This document shows, piece by piece, positions 18,411 to 27,067 of a stretch of 64,000 bases of DNA. The DNA comes from Pleurocapsa sp. CCALA 161. GTDB taxonomy: Bacteria; Cyanobacteriota; Cyanobacteriia; Cyanobacteriales; Xenococcaceae. A model generated the notes under the pieces. It was not told where the DNA came from. It worked only from the letters and a program-made list of their open reading frames with translations, and did not search any database. The position numbers and the translations under genes are program-made. Within the stretch, counting starts at the first letter, position 1. Each line of letters opens with the position of its first letter. The stretch covers positions 36,445-100,444 of the forward strand of contig NZ_PVWF01000004.1 of NCBI RefSeq assembly GCF_003003995.1, read 5' to 3'.

Positions 18411-19398
18411 ATGATGAGCGATAGCAATAGTGTAATTACTTTAAAAGAATTAGCCCACGAGGCGATCGCTAAACACAGTCGCCGAATATTTAAGCATGAA
18501 GCTGGAGTAATAAAAGATCGAGATCCCGAAGACCTACATCAAATGCGAGTAGGCATGAGACGTATACAAAGTGCGATCGCACTTTTTGGATTTGGCGATG
18601 GATTTACCAAAGAGCGTGACGATTAAAAACACGGTTAAAATTGGGCATTCTTTAGGTAAACTCAGAGATTTGGATGTTTTGCTATCTGTCTTAACAGATA
18701 ACTATCGACCGCTACTATCAACTAAAGAGCAGAAAAATTTAGATAAAGCACTCCAACATCTGAGTAAAAAACGTAAACATAAACTAGCACAGGTACGTAA
18801 AACTCTCAACAGCAAACTATATTTGAATTTTAAGCAGGAACTAAATGATTGGCTTGAGCAACCAAAATATACGGTATCTGGAGATTATTCTCTTAATTTT
18901 GTGCTGCCAGATCTGCTTTTACCTTCAGTGTCCCAATTTTTACTGCATCCAGGCTGGTTAGTGGGAGTAGAACTTCAACAGGGAGAATTAAAATTTCTGG
19001 AAATTTCTAATCTGGATGCAACAGATCGACTTTTAAAATCAGAAGACGTTTATTTGCACGATCTACGTAAATCAGCCAAGAGAACTCGCTATAGTTTAGA
19101 GTTATTTGCTCAATGCTACGGAGAGACTTATCATCTTTACCTAAAACAAGTAGAAGCAGTTCAAGAAATTTTGGGAGAGATTCAAGATCTTCATGTTTTG
19201 ATCGAGGTACTAGAAAAAGTATTGCGATTAGGCTCCGCCTACGCTCCGAGATCGCCAATCACCAAAAAATTGCCCGAACTAGCTGATTTACTCTCAAAAA
19301 CTAGATTTCAAAAATGGCTAGAATGGCAAGTCTTAGAGAAACAATTTCTTACAGATAAAACTCGCTCAGAGTTCAGGCAGATAATACAGCAAGCTTAA
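18411..19398 (+). pseudogene. CHAD-domain protein, interrupted by a frameshift
   Basis: Two overlapping frames together encode one CHAD protein. The first, from ATG 18411, carries HSRRIFKHEAGVIKDRDPEDLHQMRVGMRR, the conserved His-rich polyphosphate-binding start, and stops at 18626. The second continues with DLPKSVTIKNTVKIGHSLGKLRDLDVLL and the second CHAD repeat (YLHDLRKSAKRTRYSLELF) to 19398. Deleting one T from the run 18583-18587 joins them as SAIALLDLAMDLPK. CHAD proteins bind polyphosphate. Near the end an 8-codon in-frame insertion (19227-19250) is also present. The frameshift could be a real inactivation, a read error in the T-run, or a slippage site. Confidence 0.85.
19227..19250. 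repeat. 24 bp insertion-like repeat within the CHAD gene
   Basis: The segment contains GGCTCCGCCTACGCTCCGAG. Excising the 24 bases joins GCG and ATCGCC into the HIP1 octamer GCGATCGC and keeps the reading frame, removing eight codons (LGSAYAPR-like) from the protein. Confidence 0.7.
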
Positions 19399-19461
19399 TA
19401 TCAAGGAATTAAATTAAAATAAATCCAAATAAACGCATAAACTATACGCAGCATCATTTTA

Positions 19462-20118
19462 ATGACTATTGAGCTAGACCATTTGTTTATCTGTTCCCAA
19501 GTAAAGGCACTAGAGTTAGAACACTTATTAGACTTGGGACTTATTAAAGGTCGTTCCAATACTCATCCTGGACAAGGTACGGCTAATCAGTGTATCTTCT
19601 GGCAGAATTTCATGTTGGAATTATTGTTTATTGTCGATGAAACGGAAGTATCTAGCCCAATTATTGCCCCAACCCATCTTCAGGAAAGATGCAATTATCA
19701 ACAAACTGGCTACTCTCCTTTTGGTGTTGCTTTTCGTCGTCAGGCACCAGATTTGGTGTTACCATTTAAAACTTGGACATACAAGCCACCTTATCTACCA
19801 AAACCGCTTCAGATTGATATTGCTGCGGATACAAATCCATCTGAGCCGCTTCTATTCGTAGTACCTTTTAACCAGAAGCACCATACTCAACCAATTAATC
19901 ATCCTGCGGGAATGAGACAGGTAACTGGAATACAAATAATTATTCCTGCTACCACAGCCTTATCTATGGCTGCTCAGGCAATTGATCGCCAGGGCTTATT
20001 AAAATTTTTCCCAGGGAAAGAGCATAAAGATCATTTAGTCACCATTGAATTTGATCGCAACCTTCAACAACGACAGCAAGATTTTCGTCCTTATCTACCC
20101 CTACAATTTCGCTGGTAG
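19462..20118 (+). CDS. VOC/glyoxalase-like protein
   Basis: The 218-residue protein opens with TIELDHLFICSQ, a typical first strand of the vicinal oxygen chelate fold with its metal-ligand His, followed by GLIKGRSNTHPGQGTANQCIFWQNFMLELLFIVDE, where Glu ends the beta-alpha-beta-beta-beta unit. The middle (GVAFRRQAPDLVLPFKTW) and end are less characteristic. It may be a metal-dependent lyase or dioxygenase-like enzyme; no substrate can be given. It precedes sulP by 45 bp on the same strand, so cotranscription is likely. Confidence 0.75.
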   Translation: MTIELDHLFICSQVKALELEHLLDLGLIKGRSNTHPGQGTANQCIFWQNFMLELLFIVDETEVSSPIIAPTHLQERCNYQQTGYSPFGVAFRRQAPDLVLPFKTWTYKPPYLPKPLQIDIAADTNPSEPLLFVVPFNQKHHTQPINHPAGMRQVTGIQIIIPATTALSMAAQAIDRQGLLKFFPGKEHKDHLVTIEFDRNLQQRQQDFRPYLPLQFRW

Positions 20119-20150
20119 GATATAAACTACCCCACCTCAGAGGAGAATAA

Positions 20151-20177
20151 ATGATCTCGTCACATGACCAAAGCTAA
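20151..20177 (+). other. Possible 8-residue leader frame overlapping the sulP start
   Basis: AGGAG at 20141-20145 lies five bases before ATG 20151, which opens MISSHDQS and stops at 20177. The sulP start ATG at 20164 is 18 bases from that ribosome-binding site and is out of frame with it. The best-placed start therefore belongs to a tiny frame overlapping sulP, which could couple or limit SulP translation. Confidence 0.4.
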
Positions 20178-21867
20178 AACCCGAAACTTATTCTCAATTC
20201 AAATGCCTGGTTTGAGAAAACTGTTGTCTTATCGCCGTAAATGGTTACGAGGCGATGTGTTGGCGGGTTTGACAGTGGCTGCATATTTAATTCCGCAATG
20301 TATGGCTTATGGCGAGTTAGCAGGAGTTGAGCCAGTAGCGGGTTTGTGGGCAATTTTACCACCGATGATTATCTATGCCATCTTTGGTTCTTCGACTCAG
20401 CTATCGGTTGGGCCAGAATCCAGTACGGCAGTAATGACGGCTGTAGCGATCGCGCCTTTAGCAGCAAAGGGAAGTGATACTTATGTTAGTCTGGCTGCGT
20501 TGCTGGCAATCATTGTCGGGTTGCTGTGTACGGTAGGTTATCTCGCTAGATTAGGTTTTTTAGCCGACCTACTTTCCAAGCCTGTGCTGATTGGCTACAT
20601 GGCAGGAATTGCTCTAATTATGATCGGTGGACAAATAGGTAAGATTGCCAAAATTGAGATTGAAGCAGATACTTTTTTTGGTCAGATTAGCGAATTTGTG
20701 AGTAAGTTACAGCTAGTTCATACGCCAACTTTAATCTTGGGCATTGCTGTCTTGGTTTTCCTGTTTACTTTACAGCGTCGTTTTCCAACTGCACCCATAC
20801 CTTTGATAGCTGTTTTATGCTCTACCGCAGCCGTGGCAATCTTTAATCTCGATCATCGCGGAGTGGCGGTGGTAGGAGTAATTCCCGCTGGCTTACCCCA
20901 GTTTGCCCTTCCCCAAATATCGGTGCGTGATTTTAGTTCTTTAATTGCTGCTGCGGTTGGCATTGCTATTGTCGGCTATTCTGATAATGTTTTGACAGCT
21001 AGGGCATTCGCCAGTCGCAACAACTATAAAATTGATGCCAATCAAGAACTATTGGCTTTGGGTTTAGCCAATTTTGGTAATGGACTGATACAGGGATTTC
21101 CGATTAGTGGTAGTGGTAGTCGTACCGTGATTGGGGATTCAGTAGGAAGCAAAAGCCAGTTGTTTTCCTTAGTAGCAATGGTAGCAGTAATTATTGTGTT
21201 GCTGTTTTTACGTCCTGTGTTGGGCTTATTTCCGAAAGCTGCTTTAGGGGCAATTGTGATTTATGCTGCCACCAAATTAATTGAAATTGCCGAATTTGTT
21301 AGGCTATATCGATTTCGGCGTAGTGAATTTTTCCTGGCTGTTGTCACTACCCTTGCCGTATTAGCAACCGATATCTTAGTCGGCGTAGGTATAGCGGTTG
21401 GTCTGTCGGTAATTGAGCTATTTTCTAGGGTTGCCCGTTCCCATGATGCGGTACTCGGAACTGTTCCTAATTTAGCAGGACTTCATGATATTAATGACTG
21501 GGAAGGAGCGAAAACCATTCCAGGACTGGTAATATATCGCTATGATGCGCCTTTATGTTTTGCTAATGCGGAGAATTTTAAACAGCGATCGCTTTTAGCC
21601 ATTGAAACCGAAACAACACCCGTGGAATGGTTAGTTCTCAATATGGAAGCCAATGTAGAAATCGATATCACCGCAATTGATATGCTGTCAGAATTGCGTG
21701 CTGAATTAGCTACTAAAAACATCACCTTTGCTATGGCGCGAGTCAAACAAGATCTATATTTAAGTCTCGAACGCGCAGGATTTTTGAACAACACTCAAGT
21801 CGAATATATTTATCCTACTCTACCTACAGCGATCAAAGGCTACGCGGAGCGTAATCGCCGCTTTTGA
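20164..21867 (+). CDS. SulP-family anion transporter with STAS domain
   Basis: The 567-residue protein has the SulP membrane domain (about 25-430, 12-14 helices) starting WLRGDVLAGLTVAAYLIPQCMAYGELAGVEP, with the helix-3 region LSVGPESSTAVMTAVAI, and a C-terminal STAS domain (about 445-560). It differs from BicA-type bicarbonate transporters in the N-terminal motif and is more like sulfate-type SulP permeases, but the transported anion is not proven. The ETHE1-type enzyme follows on the same strand, hinting at sulfur anions. The last residues (KGYAERNRRF) come from a 22 bp inserted repeat; without it the protein would end AAFEQRKV. Confidence 0.92.
   Translation: MTKAKTRNLFSIQMPGLRKLLSYRRKWLRGDVLAGLTVAAYLIPQCMAYGELAGVEPVAGLWAILPPMIIYAIFGSSTQLSVGPESSTAVMTAVAIAPLAAKGSDTYVSLAALLAIIVGLLCTVGYLARLGFLADLLSKPVLIGYMAGIALIMIGGQIGKIAKIEIEADTFFGQISEFVSKLQLVHTPTLILGIAVLVFLFTLQRRFPTAPIPLIAVLCSTAAVAIFNLDHRGVAVVGVIPAGLPQFALPQISVRDFSSLIAAAVGIAIVGYSDNVLTARAFASRNNYKIDANQELLALGLANFGNGLIQGFPISGSGSRTVIGDSVGSKSQLFSLVAMVAVIIVLLFLRPVLGLFPKAALGAIVIYAATKLIEIAEFVRLYRFRRSEFFLAVVTTLAVLATDILVGVGIAVGLSVIELFSRVARSHDAVLGTVPNLAGLHDINDWEGAKTIPGLVIYRYDAPLCFANAENFKQRSLLAIETETTPVEWLVLNMEANVEIDITAIDMLSELRAELATKNITFAMARVKQDLYLSLERAGFLNNTQVEYIYPTLPTAIKGYAERNRRF
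21835..21856. repeat. 22 bp insertion-like repeat at the sulP 3' end
   Basis: It contains GGCTACGCGGAGCGTAAT. Removing the 22 bases joins GCGATC and GCC into a HIP1 octamer and continues the sulP frame to a TAG at about 21890-21892, giving the end TAIAAFEQRKV. With the repeat present the frame shifts and stops at 21867. Confidence 0.65.
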
Positions 21868-21970
21868 ACAAAGGAAAGTGTAGTTAAACTGTATCTACTT
21901 GGAAAACTGGAAATTACGGTAAATGTTCAGATTCTGCTTGCAACTGCTGGACAAGGCGATCTCATACTAA

Positions 21971-21987
21971 ATTACATAATATGTAAT
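21971..21987. promoter_or_regulatory. 17 bp palindrome upstream of the ETHE1-type gene
   Basis: ATTACAT-AAT-ATGTAAT is a perfect inverted repeat with 7-base arms, 18 bases before the preferred start codon. Position and symmetry suit an operator for a dimeric repressor of the ArsR/BigR type, which controls related genes in other bacteria. No such regulator gene is in the window, so this is a proposal. Confidence 0.5.
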
Positions 21988-22005
21988 AGATTAATGGAGA
22001 CGACA

Positions 22006-22704
22006 ATGTTATTTCGTCAGCTATATGACAGCGAATCTAGCACCTATACTTACTTATTAGCAGATTTAGCTATTAAACAAGCTATATTAATCGATCCTGT
22101 TTTAGACCAGCTAGAACGAGATTCGAGGCTGCTTCAAGAATTAGGCTTAAATCTGCGCTACTGTCTAGAAACTCATATCCATGCTGACCATATCACGGCG
22201 ACAGGTAAGCTACGAGAACTAACTGGCTGTTTAGGTATTCTCCCCATCAAGGCTCAAGCTGATTGCGCCAACCACTATATTCAGGATCGGGAAGACTTGA
22301 AATTAGGTTCGATTACGATTAAAGCGATCTCTACTCCAGGTCATACCGATAGCCATATGGCTTATTTAGTTAATGGAGAAAGAGTCTTAACAGGAGATGC
22401 CTTATTTATTCGTGGATGTGGTCGCACCGACTTTCAAAATGGTGACGCAGGTACGCTATATAATTCAGTCACAAGCAAGTTATTTACTCTACCCGACAGC
22501 ACCTTAGTTTATCCTGCCCATGATTATCGCGGACAGACAGTTTCAACTATTGGTGAAGAAAAAAGCTGGAATCCTCGCTTTGTGGGTAGAGATCGAGCTA
22601 ATTTTATCCAGTTTATGAATAATCTCAATCTTCCCAATCCTCAAAAGATGATGGAAGCAGTACCAGCTAACAAACAATGTGGTCAAAAGGTAGAATATGG
22701 GTAA
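22006..22704 (+). CDS. ETHE1-type MBL-fold persulfide/sulfur dioxygenase
   Basis: The preferred start is ATG 22006: GGAG at 21996-21999 is six bases upstream, and the family begins MLFRQLYDSESSTYTYLLAD. An in-frame ATG at 21994 would add four residues. The 232-residue protein has the metal-binding THIHADH, the later His in STPGHTDSH, Asp in LTGDALFIRGCGRTDFQNGD and His in YPAHDYRG. These are the mononuclear iron site and substrate-loop motifs of ETHE1-like enzymes, which oxidise glutathione persulfide. It follows sulP and is preceded by a palindrome, suggesting sulfide or persulfide control. Confidence 0.88.
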   Translation: MLFRQLYDSESSTYTYLLADLAIKQAILIDPVLDQLERDSRLLQELGLNLRYCLETHIHADHITATGKLRELTGCLGILPIKAQADCANHYIQDREDLKLGSITIKAISTPGHTDSHMAYLVNGERVLTGDALFIRGCGRTDFQNGDAGTLYNSVTSKLFTLPDSTLVYPAHDYRGQTVSTIGEEKSWNPRFVGRDRANFIQFMNNLNLPNPQKMMEAVPANKQCGQKVEYG

Positions 22705-23068
22705 AAAATTTTGCTTTCAGACAAATTTTTCGTCTCAAGAATCTGGTGCTAAACCTCCATCGATTAATGTTCTTAATCCGAACTCAGGTTAACCAACTTA
22801 TAGAACCCATTTGAGATCTAGAGAAGGAGCAAGTAAAATCATCACTAGCAGGCAATAGCGATAAAGAGAAGGTAATTTGGCAATTTTCATCTTAATTTGC
22901 TCTTTTTTGTGACTTAAGCTTTAGTTTGCAGGAAAATTGCGATCGCATTTGTAATTAAAGTTACTGATCTTGTTTGACTACTAATTATTTGTGAGGTTAC
23001 TTGTGAGGGTTTCTAGACGAAGTTGAGCAATGTGACTAATTATTTTTATTTCTCTTTTAATTGCTTAA
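22705..23068. other. 364 bp spacer between convergent genes
   Basis: This spacer separates the ETHE1-type gene from uraH. I see no gene in it. It contains a 21 bp imperfect palindromic repeat at 22772-22792 that recurs at 44538-44558, and one HIP1 site. No clear terminator is visible. Confidence 0.6.
22772..22792. repeat. 21 bp dispersed repeat, copy 1
   Basis: The element reads CTTAATCCGAACTCAGGTTA plus one A, with near-palindromic ends TTAATC and GGTTAA. It matches 44538-44558 at 20 of 21 positions. Confidence 0.7.
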
Positions 23069-23428
23069 TTAGCTTCCTCGATAAGTACTGTAAGACCAAG
23101 GCGAAACTAACAAGGGAACGTGATAATGAACCTGAAGATCGCTGATGCCAAAGCGGAGGGGAATTTCATCTAAAAAAGCAGGATCGGGATAATTTCCGTA
23201 GCGAGCAAAATAATTACCTACCAAAAAAATTAGTTCATATATCCCTATTTCCAATTCCTCTCCTGTCAAGAGTGGTTCATTGGTGCGTCCATCATGATTG
23301 GTTTTTGTGGTTTTTAAGAGAGTTTTAGAATCTATTTTAAGATCTAGTTGCCAAAGTGCGATCGCAATTCCTGTTCCAGGACAACCGTTAGCCGTATCTA
23401 ATACATGAGTAGTTAGTTTACCTGACAT
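23069..23428 (-). CDS. uraH: 5-hydroxyisourate hydrolase (transthyretin-like)
   Basis: The 119-residue protein has the three HIUase signatures: TTHVLDTANGCPG at the start, HDGRTNEPLL in the middle (Arg of the active site) and the C-terminal tetrapeptide YRGS that distinguishes the enzyme from transthyretin. It hydrolyses 5-hydroxyisourate in urate breakdown in the cytoplasm. No other purine catabolism gene lies near it, so the rest of the pathway must be elsewhere. Confidence 0.95.
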   Translation of the reverse strand: MSGKLTTHVLDTANGCPGTGIAIALWQLDLKIDSKTLLKTTKTNHDGRTNEPLLTGEELEIGIYELIFLVGNYFARYGNYPDPAFLDEIPLRFGISDLQVHYHVPLLVSPWSYSTYRGS

Positions 23429-23524
23429 AAATATTGATTGTTTGATTGTTTGATTAAATAATTATTCTCATCCTAATTTAATGTAGCGAACCTCATTTAA
23501 GTTTGTGCCAAAATGGCGCTGTCG

Positions 23525-25609
23525 TTATGACTGCTTGTCGTCGTCATTGTTGATGATAATTTGCTTAAGAGGAATCGAAATCGAGACAGTAGTACCTTTG
23601 CCGATGCCAGGACTTTCTAAAGAGATAGTACCCTGCATTAAATCCATCAGATTACGCGAAATAGCCAACCCTAAACCTGTTCCCCCAAACTTTCTGGTAG
23701 TTGAACCATCGATCATGACAAAGGGATTAAAGAGTTTATGCTGTTGGCTGGGGTCGATCCCAATACCTGTATCTTCGATTTTAATGACAACGTATTGGTT
23801 CAGTTGTGGCCATGTTTTGGGATGACTATCGATTAGAGAACTAGGGGGATGATCTTCTTCAGTAGTTATTGCTGGTTGGGAAAAAGAAATATTATTGATT
23901 GAAGCTTGAATATCTTTTTGGTATGTGCCTTTTGAAGCTAAGGAATATTGATAATTATCAAATTCTCGATCGTTTGTTAAGAGTTGTGTGGCGATCGCGA
24001 TCGTGATCCTACCGCGATCGGTAAACTTAACGGCGTTACTAACAATGTTGATTAATACCTGCTTTAGTTTGGCTTGATCTGCCATAACGTAAATCTTTTT
24101 TTCCCAAACAGGCATCTCTAAATGCAAATTTTTCTGTTGGATAGAAACTAAATGAAGATTGACCGCTTCACTAAGTATTTTGTCTAAATTGACGGGTTCA
24201 ATCTTTACTGACAGTTTTCCCGCCTCAATCTTGGAAATATCTAGTACATCATTGATGATGCCCAAAAGGTGAATGGCTGCATCATCTGCCTGCTGTAAAA
24301 ATTCTCGTTCCTCCTCTTTGCTGTCACAATAACCGTCTTGAACCACGCGAATACAGTTGATGATGCCGTTAAGAGGAGTCCTCAGTTCATGAGAAGTAGT
24401 GGCTAAAAATTCGCTTTTCAACTGGTTGGCAGTCTGAGCCTGTTTCCAAGCCATCACGATTTCATCTCCCCAAGCTCGGAGTCGACTCACCATATCGTTG
24501 AGAGAGAGAGAAAGCTGATTAAATTCGCGAATTTGAAAATTTTCTGGCAGGCGATCGATCTTAGAATGTAAATGTTCATCTTTGAGTGAATAATCTCTAA
24601 TTTGCTCCAAAGGACGAGCCAGTTCACGGGAGAGATAGAGAGTAGCTAACGAACAAGCAGCGATCAAACCTAGAGTCATACCCACAAGAGCTTGTTGAAT
24701 GTCCTTGAGAGGTTCTAAGGCAGCATCTAAAGGAGTGACCGCTAAAATGATCCATTTTTCTCCTTTATTGCTGGTTACGGGAGAAGGAATAGAACTATAT
24801 CCAGCGACTAATTCAACTCCATCCGTCTCTAGATAAAACAGGTGCAAAAAATCAGGCTTATTGGCGATCGCATTTTGCATTATTTTGGTTAATCTTTGAG
24901 CATCGGGCATTTGTTTAATATTGCGTCCCACTCGCTGCTCAAAAGGATGGGCGAGAATTGTGCCATCTTGATCGATGACTACAGGATATCCTTCTAGAGA
25001 ACCTGGCTCAATAATGTCTTGAGCGAGAACTGCCGATTTGATGCTTAAGGCATAACGAAGATTGCCTCGGCGATCATAGATAGGAGCAGTCAACCATAAT
25101 TTGAGTTGACGACCTGAGGGATTTTCACTTACTTCCTCAGAATTTCTGACTAAAGGTGTAGTTGATGCAACTAATTGGACATCCACTTGAGATGCAGTGG
25201 TAAAAACTCGCTGTTTTTTCATCCAGGTACTATTTTCTAGCTCAACTGGCTCTTTACAGGTAGAAGCAGTAATAGAACTGGTTTTAAGATTGGTAATCTG
25301 AGCGCAGAGTATACCTGCTGGCAAGACTTCTTCTAGTTGAGAGATTAGTAATTCACCATTTAAAATGTCTGAGCGGGCGATTGCTGCATCACCAGCACTG
25401 GCTAGATTATTTTGCAAAGCTTCAATCGACTGTTGGATAATCTCTCCCTTTCTCACGGCACTTTCGGTTAAATTTTGTCTAGCAGTCTCCAAAAAAGCCG
25501 AACGAGCTTTTCTGTAGGTGACATATACCCCAACTAACAAGACTGGAACGCTGACTAAAAGAATGCGCGAGAGTAAGATTCGTCGAAAAGAAGATTGACC
25601 ATGTGCCAT
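23525..25609 (-). CDS. Membrane sensor histidine kinase with extracellular CACHE-like domain
   Basis: From ATG 25609 the protein has 694 residues; a GTG nine codons upstream is less likely. A first transmembrane helix (about 12-32) and a second (about 300-320) bracket a periplasmic dCACHE-like sensor (KSAVLAQD...GYPVVIDQDGTILAHPF). A HAMP linker leads to HisKA with phospho-His about 407 in SHELRTPLNG, and to an HATPase with NIVSNAVKFTD (N-box), DTGIGIDPSQ and GGTGLGLAI. A poorly conserved insertion lies before the G1 box. It would phosphorylate an unlinked response regulator in response to a periplasmic ligand. No regulator gene adjoins it. Confidence 0.9.
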   Translation of the reverse strand: MAHGQSSFRRILLSRILLVSVPVLLVGVYVTYRKARSAFLETARQNLTESAVRKGEIIQQSIEALQNNLASAGDAAIARSDILNGELLISQLEEVLPAGILCAQITNLKTSSITASTCKEPVELENSTWMKKQRVFTTASQVDVQLVASTTPLVRNSEEVSENPSGRQLKLWLTAPIYDRRGNLRYALSIKSAVLAQDIIEPGSLEGYPVVIDQDGTILAHPFEQRVGRNIKQMPDAQRLTKIMQNAIANKPDFLHLFYLETDGVELVAGYSSIPSPVTSNKGEKWIILAVTPLDAALEPLKDIQQALVGMTLGLIAACSLATLYLSRELARPLEQIRDYSLKDEHLHSKIDRLPENFQIREFNQLSLSLNDMVSRLRAWGDEIVMAWKQAQTANQLKSEFLATTSHELRTPLNGIINCIRVVQDGYCDSKEEEREFLQQADDAAIHLLGIINDVLDISKIEAGKLSVKIEPVNLDKILSEAVNLHLVSIQQKNLHLEMPVWEKKIYVMADQAKLKQVLINIVSNAVKFTDRGRITIAIATQLLTNDREFDNYQYSLASKGTYQKDIQASINNISFSQPAITTEEDHPPSSLIDSHPKTWPQLNQYVVIKIEDTGIGIDPSQQHKLFNPFVMIDGSTTRKFGGTGLGLAISRNLMDLMQGTISLESPGIGKGTTVSISIPLKQIIINNDDDKQS

Positions 25610-25733
25610 AAGGAAAAAGGAAAGACGTAGCCCCACGCTTAAACTAGATCTCTACTGTTGTATTTTAATCATATCCACTCAAATACCATTTGCCAGATCC
25701 ATTGAGAGAAAATTAAGCAAATATACAGTATTA

Positions 25734-26420
25734 ATGAACAATCGATTACACACCACTGTTATTCTAGCAATGACTGTTGATGGTAAAATTGCCGACTATC
25801 AAAATTCTGCTGCTCGGTTTGGTTCTGCCAACGATCGCACTCACCTCGAACAACAGATATCTTTAGCAGATGGAGTCTTGTTTGGTGCGGGGACATTGAG
25901 AGCTTATGGTACAACTATGTCGGTTTCCCATCGGCAACTATTGCAAGCAAGAAAAGCGCGATCGCAATCACCCCAGCCGATCCAAATTGTCGTCTCCGCC
26001 TCAGCAGATTTAGATCCTCAGTGGCGCTTTTTTCAACAACCGATCCCACGATGGTTAATTACTATCCCTGGTAATAAGGACAAATGGCATAGCCGAAAAG
26101 AGTTTGAGCGAATCTTAATTGCTCCAGAAAATAATTCTCTCATCAATTGGACGACAATCTTTCAACAGCTAGCAGAATTAGGTTTAAATAAATTAGCTAT
26201 CTTGGGTGGAGGGGAACTAATAGCATCTTTATTAGCCGAAAATTTAATTGATGAATTGTGGTTGACTCTGTGTCCTGTAATTTTTGGCGGCAATGCTCCT
26301 ACTCCTGTAGGGGGAACAGGATTTATTCAGTCTCAAGGCAAAAAACTCCAGCTATTAGAAGTAAAGCAAATAGAGCAAGAATTATTTTTACACTACCTAG
26401 CAGTGAACAATGAACAATGA
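25734..26420 (+). CDS. RibD C-terminal/dihydrofolate-reductase-like reductase
   Basis: The 228-residue protein begins RLHTTVILAMTVDGKIADYQNSAARF, the NADPH-binding start of RibD reductase domains, and carries ADGVLFGAGTLRAYG and the late ILGGGELIASLLAENLIDELWLTL segment. It would reduce the ribosyl group of a pyrimidine intermediate or act as a related reductase; the deaminase half of RibD is absent. The final residues (AVNNEQ) are encoded by heptad repeats CAGTGAA, CAATGAA, CAATGAA, where the stop codon also falls. Confidence 0.88.
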   Translation: MNNRLHTTVILAMTVDGKIADYQNSAARFGSANDRTHLEQQISLADGVLFGAGTLRAYGTTMSVSHRQLLQARKARSQSPQPIQIVVSASADLDPQWRFFQQPIPRWLITIPGNKDKWHSRKEFERILIAPENNSLINWTTIFQQLAELGLNKLAILGGGELIASLLAENLIDELWLTLCPVIFGGNAPTPVGGTGFIQSQGKKLQLLEVKQIEQELFLHYLAVNNEQ

Positions 26421-26590
26421 AGGATTCTCTGCGGTCAGCTTACAGCTTTTGTTAAAAGCCACACCTCCATCTAGTTTAAGCAACTGGACTGGACTCAAAA
26501 AAATCTAAATTGCGATCGGTTATTAGTTAATTGATGATCGGCAATCTAAGATAATAATGTTTACCTCATATTCACTGATGCAAATTGAAC

Positions 26591-27067
26591 ATGAATACTC
26601 CTGAAACCGATGTTAAAGACCGTAGTTTCGGCGCGTTAATCTATTTATTTCCTTTAATCTATTCCCTGCCCTTCGGACTGATCTTACTAGCTCAATTTCC
26701 CTGGTTGGCTCAATTTTTCTCTCCTGTCATTGCTTTATATAGCCTTACTAACAGCCTACCTTTTGCTAGTTTAATCATCTTCTTTGGTTTGTGGCTGGGA
26801 GTAGTGAGAAATGACAAAGTGAGCTATTTTTTGCGTTTTAATGGCATGCAGGCAATCCTGCTCAATATTATCCAGATTCTTTTTAGTCTGATTATGGCAG
26901 TTCTTCTTCCCGCTTTTGGCGCACAAAGCTTAATTAGTGAGACTCTCAACAATACAATTTTTATGGGTAGTGTTGCTGCCTGTTTTTTCTGTATGGTTTT
27001 TTCTGTGCAGGGTAAATATGCTGAATTACCAGGTATTTCAGAAGCTGCCTCTTCCCAAATTCGTTAA
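26591..27067 (+). CDS. Tic20-family (Ycf60-like) membrane protein
   Basis: From ATG 26591 the protein has 158 residues and four predicted transmembrane helices (about 18-36, 47-68, 90-115, 125-145). The features SFGALIYLFPLIYSLPFG and SYFLRFNGMQAILLNI match cyanobacterial Tic20 homologues, relatives of the chloroplast inner-envelope import protein. In cyanobacteria the role is not settled; it sits in the cytoplasmic membrane. Its stop codon lies inside a perfect 40 bp palindrome. Confidence 0.85.
   Translation: MNTPETDVKDRSFGALIYLFPLIYSLPFGLILLAQFPWLAQFFSPVIALYSLTNSLPFASLIIFFGLWLGVVRNDKVSYFLRFNGMQAILLNIIQILFSLIMAVLLPAFGAQSLISETLNNTIFMGSVAACFFCMVFSVQGKYAELPGISEAASSQIR

Noticed and set aside
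22705..23068. Insertion sequence remnant
   Set aside because: Only a single 21 bp repeat is seen; no transposase fragment or paired ends.
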